64,000 bases of DNA from Zantedeschia hybrid cultivar. Its lineage: Eukaryota; Streptophyta; Magnoliopsida; Alismatales; Araceae. The stretch covers positions 4,512,001 to 4,576,000 of the forward strand of contig JARZZO010000011.1 in the NCBI GenBank assembly GCA_030544215.1, written 5' to 3'. Position numbers and translations under genes: made by a program. The notes under the pieces were generated by a model. It was not told the DNA's origin. It was given only the letters and a program-made list of their open reading frames with translations, and searched no databases. Shown here piece after piece: positions 56,422 through 64,000 of this stretch. The first letter of the stretch is position 1. The number at the start of each line of letters is the position of its first letter.

Positions 56422-57130
56422 TTTTTACCGTCCTTCAGAGAGAGTAATGATACGGTAACCTCTTGAAGTGTGCTTGACAGGATTGTCATTTTGGGGTTCA
56501 TTGTATCTAATGAGGGTGTTTTCTGCTAACCTGGAGAAAGTCATGGCGATAGTAAAGTGGCTCGAGCTTCTGAACGTTCATGATGTATGTAGTTTTCATG
56601 GCTCAGCTACATTCTACTGTTGATTCATATGCGGGTTCAACATGGCTACAACTTTGATTACATGTTGCATTAAGAAGGGAGCCTTTGTTTGGACTAACAC
56701 TGTCGCATTAGCCTTTCGCCATATCAAGGAGCGGATGACTCAACCACCTATTCTTCGTTTATCAAATTTATCTAAGGTGTTTTAGGTCACATGTGATGCT
56801 TCTGATGTTGGTATAGGTGGAGTGTTGAGTCAGGAGGGCCACTCTGTTGCCTGCTTAAGCGAGAAATTGAATGATACTAACTTGAGATATTCCTGTTTAT
56901 GACAATAAATTCTATGCAGTAGTCCAAGCTTTGTATTATTGGAAGCAGTATCTCATGCTCAAGGAGTTTGTTTTCTACTCCGATTACGAGGCCTTCAGGT
57001 TTTATCTAATGCCCAGAAGAAACTTAACTCTAGGCGTAGTCGATGGATAGAGTTTCTTTAGGCTTACACATTTGTTCTCAAACATTGGGTGGATGTGAAG
57101 AACCATATGGCTAAGGCGTTGAGTCGTTGA
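56422..57130 (+). pseudogene. Gypsy RT end and RNase H
   Basis: Reads MRVFSANLEKVMAIVKWLE, then VTCDASDVGIGGVLSQEGHS (the RNase H active-site start), followed by a frameshift near 56900 and LKHWVDVKNHMAKALSR. Multiple stops. Confidence 0.8.
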
Positions 57131-57289
57131 GTTTATCTTTTATCCGTCAGCGCGGAGGTCACTAGATTTGAGAGTCTCTAAGAGTACCCTGATTATGCTA
57201 ATTTCAGTCTGATCCACATTGCACTTCAGTTAGGACTCTCTAGAGAGTTTAGTGAGTATGTTCTTCAGGAGAGTTATTTTTTTTACGGG

Positions 57290-58150
57290 GATAGATTGTA
57301 TGTTCCACAAACTTTGGTTCTTGACTTTCTAGTTTGCGAGACCCGTGCATGTGGTCTAGTTGGTCACTTTGGCCGCAATAAGACCATTGAGTTAGTAGAA
57401 CATCTATTCTTCTGGCCAAGCCTGAAGAGCGGCGTGGCACGCATCGTAGCCCAGTGATGCACATGCATTATGGCTAAGTAGAGGAAACAGAACACCAGTT
57501 TATACACTAATCTTCCCGTGTTGGATAGTATGTGGTAAGATGTTAGTATGGACTTTGTTTTAGGCCTACCGCGAACGGTCTGTAAGCATGACTCCATCTT
57601 GGTAGTTGTCGACAGGTTCTCCAAGATGGCTCATTTTATCCCCTATTCAAAGACTTCAAATGCATCAAGGGTAGTCCAATTATTTCTTGATGGCATTGTC
57701 CGTTTGGGTTGTTTAAGACCATAGTCTCAGACAGGGATGTCCGATTTACAAGTTATTTTTAGAAGACCTTGTGGTATATGATGGGCATGAAGCTCATATT
57801 CTCCACAATTTATCACCCTCAGACCGATGGACAGACAGAGATAGTCAATAGGTGTCTGGAGGATCTGTTGCGTTGTTTAGTGGGAGAGCATGTGCGTAAT
57901 TGGACATGAACTTATTACATATAGAGTTCGCGTACAATGATTCTGTCAATAGGTCTACATGTATGAGTCCTTTTGAGATAGTCATTAGCCATTAATCTAA
58001 GATGCACATATATCTAGCTCCCTTGCCTGTTCATGTCTGTGTGTTAGAGTCTACCGAGTCTTTATCTTAGCACATTAGGAGTTTATCTGAGTGGTTATGC
58101 TCATAGTTAGACCTGAGCGGTTTCCATCTAGAACAGTTAAGAAATTGCAT
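57290..58150 (+). pseudogene. Gypsy integrase
   Basis: HHCC-type zinc region (GHFGRNKT...CTCIMAK), then VSMDFVLGLPRTV with the first catalytic Asp and HSILVVVDRFSKMAHFIPY. A frameshifted block near 57735 holds the second Asp, and TDGQTEIVNR near 57830 the catalytic Glu. Frameshifts and stops disable it. Confidence 0.8.
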
Positions 58151-58369
58151 GCTCAATGATCCGATCCTTTTAAGATCCTGAAACAGATAGGGCCCAGTGC
58201 GTGTGTTGTAGATTTACTCCTACATTATAGTATTAGCTCCACGTTCAATGTCTTTGATCTGATATCATACCATGACCCAACAGTAATACCTAGTGATCCG
58301 TTTGAGCCTTCTCCTCCCTTTGTGAGTGATCCCGCATTGGAGTATCCACCTTCAGTCCCCATACCTATT

Positions 58370-58575
58370 CGACGGAGCAAATCGAGCATATATTAGACGA
58401 GTAAGTTGTTACATCCATGGAGAGGGCACACCATTGGTACTTAGTTCGTTTGAGGGGACTACCGCCTTCATATGACACTTAGATTACTTTATTAGAGTTG
58501 CAAAAGATTGATCCTGACCTCTCGGAATGCTATCAGAGTAGCAGACCACCCTTACTTGACGAAGTCGAGTTTTTC
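58370..58575 (+). pseudogene. Chromodomain-like tail of the gypsy integrase
   Basis: Frames give HHWYLVRLRGLPPSYDT, where chromovirus chromodomains read xYLVKWKGLPxxxxTWE, then ELQKIDPDL. Supports a chromovirus assignment. Confidence 0.6.
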
Positions 58576-58587
58576 TTAGGCGGAGAG

Positions 58588-60562
58588 CCATAGTTAAAAG
58601 GTCTTGAGGCAGTTGTAAGGTGCTTTTCAAGAGCCTTACAAGGCGTCATGAGGCATAAGCCTCACTATTTTAGGGAATGGATGTTAAAACTATCAAATAA
58701 AATTAAATAATGCTGATTTACCATTGGTAATACTATCTCTACATAATAATGGGCCCATACAAATGAATTATAGGGCAAAAGCCATGGAACTATTGGTTGG
58801 CATTGAAGCATGAACTATCATAGTTTTTTTTGAGAAAAACATGGATTGTACCACCAATTTTATTGATAAAGAGAGGAAGTACAATACAAAGCAGACATGA
58901 GAGATTCCTATCCCTTTCAAAAGAAAATAAAAACTTACAATGGCATTAACTAATTAAATGTCTTATTCCAATTATCAACCGAGAACCCTAAACTATGTCG
59001 TGACCAATTATACAGAAACGACAAGCTTCTAATAGCAATATTTTCCACATAAATTTTACTCCCTCTGAATATCGCCTCATTCCTTTCCTTCCAAATGCTC
59101 CAGCAGATTGCATGAGGAATAATCCCAAGAATACTTCTATGCTTCCTGTGCTTATATTTGGATTTCAATTGTCTGAAGAAAGTCCACATCTCCCAAACTG
59201 TTTGAAAAGAAGGTTTAAAATGCAAGAGCTCCCCGATAGTGGTCCACACTTGTTTGCTAACATGACAATTGACAAGCAGGTGGTCAACATCTTCCGGTTC
59301 ACTGCCACAAAGTGCACATAAAATATCATCTTCTTGGCACCATTTCCTCTTATAGACTTTAGTAACTATCCTTTTTTCATACATCAACCACATGAATGCT
59401 CTAACTTTGAAAGGTGATTTGATTTTCCACACGTCATCATTCTTCAAGTAGTTAGGCATATCACCTGCCAGCACGGCATAATAGGATTTCACAGTGAATG
59501 TCCCTTTGGTAGGTGCCCATACTAATTTATCCTCCTCATTTGTATGCATAGAAATAGCATATAAATCCTTCAACAAAGAAGAAAATTGTTGTATCTCCTC
59601 ATCCTTCAGATTTCTACGCATCCGAACATTCCACTGAATCTGATTCTGCACATTCTCATAGCAATATTTCACCAAAGTCCACTGATCTTCAGCAATAGCA
59701 TACAGTTTAGGGTATTGTTCCTTCAACATCTTTTCCCCCAACCATTTGTCTTTCCAGAAGAATGTGCTTTCCCCATTCCCTACTTTGTGAAAAATGTGGT
59801 TCACAAAATGATTTCCAGCTTTGATTATATCAGTCCACAAAGGAGACATCATAGAAACATTTGATTTTTGAAGAAAAAATCTGCATCTAGGCATATAGTG
59901 TTTATTGATGATAAGCTGCTTCCACAGACTAGGTTGTTCCTCCATTAGCTTCCACAACCATTTCCCCAGAAGCGCCACATTCCATTCTTGAAGATTTCTT
60001 ACCCCCAGCCCCCCTTTCTCCTTAGGTTTGCACACTTTCCTCCAATTTACCAGCGGAATACCTGTTTTGTTCTTATTGTAACCACCCCAAAGAAACCTTC
60101 TTCTGATTTTATCAATGTCCTTGCAAACAGAGCTTGGCATGAGAAAAACAGAACAAAAATGCATTGGGATTGCCGTGAGGACAGAATTGATCAAAGTAAT
60201 TCTGCCCCCAAAGGATAGTTGTTTGAACTATCATAGTTACTGCCCTCTCTTTTGGCATTGGAAGTAGAAGAGTTGGATTAGTTTCAATCCTTTTATTTTG
60301 TTTCTCTAAAAGAGTTGTCATCACTAAATCATATTTGAAGGACAATAAAGGCGGCATAAGCCTTAGGTCTACCTTAAAGCATATCACTATCTTATTGCCT
60401 TGAGGCGTAAGTCCCAAGTAATGGCATAAGGTGTATGCTTCAATTAACAAAAGGCGTAAGCCTCAAGTAAATAGTCTAAGGTGCATGCCTCAAGGCATTT
60501 TCCTAGTGCCTCGCCTCAAGGCATATGCCTCAATGCCTTGAGGCGCCACCTTTTTAGACTAT
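58588..60562. mobile_element. hAT-like non-autonomous element carrying a LINE
   Basis: Ends CCATAGTTAAAAGG and CCTTTTTAGACTAT, imperfect inverted repeats, between GGCGGAGAG direct repeats (58579-58587 and 60563-60571). Inner ends are full of 'aaggcgtaagcctcaaggc' repeats. The 8-9 bp duplication fits hAT or Mutator; the repeat type is more like hAT MITEs. The LINE at 58826-60223 accounts for most of its length. Confidence 0.75.
58826..60223 (-). mobile_element. 5'-truncated LINE with 15-bp target duplication
   Basis: A clean frame of 414 codons (60194-58950) encodes the LINE region after the RT catalytic core: RRRFLWGGYNKNKTGIPLVN, KVGNGESTFFWKDKWLGE, and a zinc-binding domain with ILCALCGSEPEDVDHLLVNC and ICWSIWKERNEAIF. 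The poly(A) end is at 58826-58830 on the + strand T-run. Perfect flanking repeats TGAACTATCATAGTT are at 58811-58825 and 60224-60238. The intact frame and perfect repeats mark it as the youngest LINE here. Confidence 0.95.
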
Positions 60563-60574
60563 GGCGGAGAGGAT

Positions 60575-63180
60575 TGGTGATGACACCACAACTTTCGTGA
60601 GGTTTGATCGGAACAAGTCTACCGCCGTTGGAGAGCCATTTCAACTTCGTTGTGGCTCGGGGACTTGCTAGAGCTTGGTTGATGCGTAGTTTATTTAGAG
60701 GAGCCCATATATATTTTATTTGGCCCATTTGGAGCCCATTTAGTGTGTTTTCTATATTTTTTAAAATTTTATGTTTAATTTTTTATTTTTAAGAATTTTT
60801 AATGCGATTTTTTTCAATAATTATCTAGTTAGAAGAGTTTGAATCCATATTGGAATTGGGTTGTAGACTTGGGCTCCATTTGGTAACGATTCTACTTAAG
60901 ATTCGGGATCCTCAGATTCGGCGAGAATCAGAAAAATGTACTTTTTTTTTCAAACGAAAAAAGGGTAGATGGATTATCTAAGAATCCAGATTTTGTTCCA
61001 TGTTGAAAATGGGCCTCTTTTTAATTCTTGGCGTATCTTTTAAAAAGGGGATAAGAGGAGAATATGAGGATTCTAAAAAATAACACCCATTTTCTTTCCC
61101 TTTTTTATCCTTTTAAAGTCCATGAAAAAAATTTATATGAAGATAAAAGTATCTTTTGATGTGTCTTCAAATTTGAGTTCTCATGGCCTTTTCAAATGAG
61201 ATTCTTAACGATTCTACCTCAAATTTGGGGTCCTTAGATTCGGCGGGAATATGAAAAGTGCAAAAATTTTCAAACTAAAAAGAAGCTAGATGGTTTCTCT
61301 AAGAATCCAGATTTATTTCCACGTTGAAAAAGTGCCTCTTTTGGATTCCTGGCGTATCTTTTGAAAGGGGATATAAGGGGAATATGAGGATTCTAAAAAG
61401 TAATACCCTCTTTCTTTCCCTTTTTATCTTCTTAAAGTTTTTAAAATGGAGTAATATGAGGATAAAAGTGTCTTTTGATATGTCTTCAGAATTGAGTTCG
61501 TATGATCTTTTCAAATGAGATTCTAACAAGTAAACAACTTCTCCTAAAATTTGAATTCAAGAGATGATGACATATCTCTTCTTAGAATATGAATTTCTCC
61601 AAAATTTTGAGTCCAAAAATTGTTACCAAATAGAGCCTTGGAGTCGAAATACTCTCCAAACACTATATATATGGTTGTAGTATCTCTTTTTCGTTTAATG
61701 ATGATTTTTTCTGTGAATTTTTGAGAATTATTGTGAGATCTCTCTGGGAAGGAGAAGGAGACCCTGAGAAGGGGAGGGTGGGACACCCTTCCCCCTTTGG
61801 TGTGATGCTGGAGGAGTGCCACTACTGCCGCCAATCCCTGCCATTGTTGCAGCTGCTGTCACCACCCGCATCTTCCCTCCCTTTTTCTCCCTTTCCCTCT
61901 CTCCCTCTGTCCAATTCAGTCTCTACCTTTGTTTCTATCTCCCCGTTCTCGTTCTCTCTTTGTTCCACGATTTCTCCCTCCTTCTATCTCTCCCATTTTT
62001 GTCGCGCGGGATAGAAGGAGGTAAGAGGGGCGGGGCCCTCATGTGCCACGTGCTGCTCGTGGGACAGCAGGTCCGCACCCAAGCCCACCCCAGGCTGGAT
62101 GATCCGTTGCACTAGGCTCGTGCCTGGTTTGCACCAGGGGCTCGAGCTCTTCCCGTCCTCCCTTTTTGCACCAAGGGCCTAAGCCCTTCGTTCTTGGCTT
62201 GAGCCAGGACCAAGTTTGCTAGCCCGAGCCAACTTCTACAACTTGTTCTGCAATATGAACCAGGGTAACCCCTGCTCTGCTACACTACCCACGATGCACC
62301 TGGAAAGCCTTCCACAGTTTGTGCCCCCCTGTCCAACTCCTTACGTGCCATGGCCATCGCACTAGGGCTGTGCACAAGGTTGTCTTATCACATTGCCTTC
62401 GCCGGGGGCTCATTTGTGTTCCGATTTACAAGCCCTTGGCACTGTTGGCATCCTCACGGCTAGGTCGACCCGTCCAGCATGCCAACACCACTGTGATGCT
62501 TCGTTTTGCATGTTGCCTCTATATGTGCCCTGAGAACGTCCATTCATGCATCCCAAGGCCTGCATCAGTTGCTTCAATTTGCGTGCTAGCTTTTAGGCTC
62601 CCTGACTCGTGGCATACTTCCCGAGGTGACCTTCAACAGCAGACACATTGTTCGTGGCCCGTCAACTGCTATGATTTCTACTATATTAGTATTCTATCAT
62701 TATTTGTTGCCTATTATCTCCCTGCGAGGAGTGGGCCCCTTTTGATTGCACTTTGAGGGTGGAACATGAGCACGTGTTCTTCCATACACCAACGTGGAAG
62801 TATGTGCTTCTCTCTCCTACTATAGTTTGCTTTAGTTTAGTATTTGCTTTCATCTGCTGCCGATTTATGAAGTATGATACCTAGCCCATGACACATCATC
62901 ACTGCTGGCTTAAGAAAGCGTTACACCCATCCTGAGAGTTCTACTAGACTTTGGGGTGGCTCTAATTCTCTAGACTTGCAGTAGTTCCTCAATTGCCAAT
63001 GGTCCCACGTTTCCTCATCGCTAGAAGAACGGTTACTTGGTTAGTTCTGTTATTTGGTGTAGTTATCCAACTTTATTTCGTATGATTAGGTTGAGTCTAT
63101 TTATGATTATATTGCTTGTTGCTGATCTCTGATTCCATTAGTGAGTTCGTCAGTTCTGTTAGCCATCGTCCACACTGACA
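60575..63180 (+). mobile_element. Gypsy 3' LTR
   Basis: Starts TGGTGATGACACC, the same start as LTR F, after a purine tract. Ends near CCACACTGACA. Contains the MITE 60873-61636. It shares with the 5' LTR blocks such as ggagcccatttagtgtgttt and ctgcgaggagtgggcccctt. Confidence 0.8.
60873..61636. mobile_element. MITE with internally duplicated core in the 3' LTR
   Basis: Inverted ends GCTCCATTTGGTAACGATT and, complemented, GCTCTATTTGGTAACAATT, between CTTGG direct repeats (60868-60872, 61637-61641). The 5' LTR has no insertion at this place. Inside are two direct repeats of about 315 bp (60887-61200 and 61210-61525). The superfamily is uncertain: a 3-bp TTG duplication with one longer inverted end is also possible. 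Confidence 0.75.
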
Positions 63181-64000
63181 TGTTTCACCTTTACACCAAA
63201 GACCCAGGTAGCTCTTTCTTATGTAGCCTCTCTTTTTGCCTAGCTTGTTGCTGTGCCATTATAGATCCATTGATTTCTACTTGGCTATCCTGAGGCAGCC
63301 CATGTCATACTGTACAAAACTAGCTATGATACATTATATTACGAGTCATGACCCTATCCAACCCTTTTGATATATAGTCCTTTTGGGTCAAGTCTGCTCA
63401 ATTTTGTCCGCAAAAGGTGGCTCTCAAGTTATGGATCTAGGCCCTATCTATATAATCCAATAACTTTTTCTCACTTACCGATGTGGGATTAATCTTGTTC
63501 ATCCTTGCCCCAACACTTGAGCACAGTGGTAGCTCCATGTTGCCATGTTTTTGCCTCTATGTGCTAGTAGCCATTTCGAGCTAGTGATTGGGTCACTACA
63601 CATGGTAACAGTACATAACAATGGTAGAAGAAAAGACATGGCAAATAAACTGTGTTTTTGTTGCTATTTAACAGCTGACATAATAAAAGAAAGGAGGTAA
63701 GCTGCAAGAGTTTGAGCAGTTGGCAGACAGTGTACGGTACCACTGGTTAGGCATGTGGGATAGGAAAGGAAAAGGGCACAGCATATGTGCACCGTTGGCC
63801 ATGTAACAAGAGGAAAAGTGCTCCTGCCATCAAAGGAGGAGAGCGTGGGAGCGGGAGAAGTGAAAGAGAATTCAGGGAGCAAGCAGAGGATGTAGGGGAG
63901 GGAGAGCCGAAAAAGAAGTCTGAAGGAGGAGAGACATTCATGAATTGGATTCACTGATTTCCTCCTCTAGATATAGTCTTGGTGGGGATAGTATCTGAGT
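63181..64000. other. Right flank, no gene recognised
   Basis: 63330-63540 resembles the sequence just left of the gypsy element (51580-51756). The rest is unassigned. The frames on the minus strand at 63664-63954 have no family signal. Confidence 0.4.

Larger units (their letters stand above)
51757..63180 (+). mobile_element. Ty3/gypsy chromovirus, decayed, with nested insertions
   Basis: Complete but inactive element. It has a 5' LTR (51757-53022), initiator-Met primer binding site (53029), gag, protease, RT, RNase H, integrase, a chromodomain-like tail, a short purine tract and a 3' LTR (60575-63180). Every domain carries stops or frameshifts. Nested inside are an hAT MITE in the 5' LTR, a TAGGG-type MITE in RT, an hAT-like element carrying a LINE after integrase, and a MITE in the 3' LTR. 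It belongs to the same family as solo LTR F. A clear 5-bp target duplication was not found. Confidence 0.9.

Noticed and set aside
61721..62756. Frames of 97-145 codons in the right part of the gypsy 3' LTR
   Set aside because: The sequence aligns with the other LTRs of the family, which do not keep these frames open.

Overview
This is plant nuclear DNA, dominated by transposable elements. The anchor gene is PAUSED/exportin-T, the tRNA export karyopherin. It lies on the minus strand with its ATG at 38167 and its last recognisable exon ending at 14197. Its first exon (38167-36464) is strongly GC-rich while the rest is AT-rich. That 5' GC gradient fits a monocot, but this is an inference and no species is assigned. 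Eleven exons (906 codons) can be joined, every junction is phase 0, and the product aligns with plant PAUSED from the first residue to about 80 residues before its end. The last exon was not found in the window, so the gene probably runs off the left edge.

Region by region. 1-6886 is the 3' end of a + strand LTR retrotransposon: two minisatellite arrays, a 238-bp tandem repeat rich in hairpins, a possible antisense ORF, a polypurine tract and a 2.36-kb LTR. This layout resembles the hypervariable 3' region of Tat-lineage Ty3/gypsy elements. 6887-14196 is the rest of intron 11, with two LINE fragments, an hAT MITE and a solo LTR with its target duplication. 14197-18041 holds exons 11 to 8. 18042-30775 is intron 7 (12.7 kb), an almost continuous nest: a LINE split by two solo LTRs and a third insertion, capped by a MITE, followed by a gypsy remnant and another LTR. 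30776-36463 holds exons 7 to 2; intron 5 carries a LINE and a solo LTR that landed in an older tandem duplication. 36464-38610 is exon 1, the 5' UTR and a likely TATA box.

38.6-49.8 kb is AT-rich intergenic DNA with SINE-like tRNA-derived pieces, a Cassandra-type TRIM with three LTRs carrying 5S rRNA-like sequence, and a gypsy gag remnant with its own LTR and primer binding site. At 49.9-51.0 kb there is a promoter and the first two exons of an unidentified gene on the + strand. 51.7-63.2 kb is a decayed Ty3/gypsy chromovirus (gag, protease, RT, RNase H, integrase, chromodomain-like tail) into which at least five other elements have inserted. The right edge shows nothing recognisable.

The most unusual signal is the 238-bp repeat at 2838-3300. 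Each unit contains three consecutive hairpins with one plan: an outer stem, a 5' AAAA bulge, then a 3-bp stem capped mostly by a GNRA-type tetraloop. Most differences between the two copies keep the pairing. I do not recognise it as a named RNA family.
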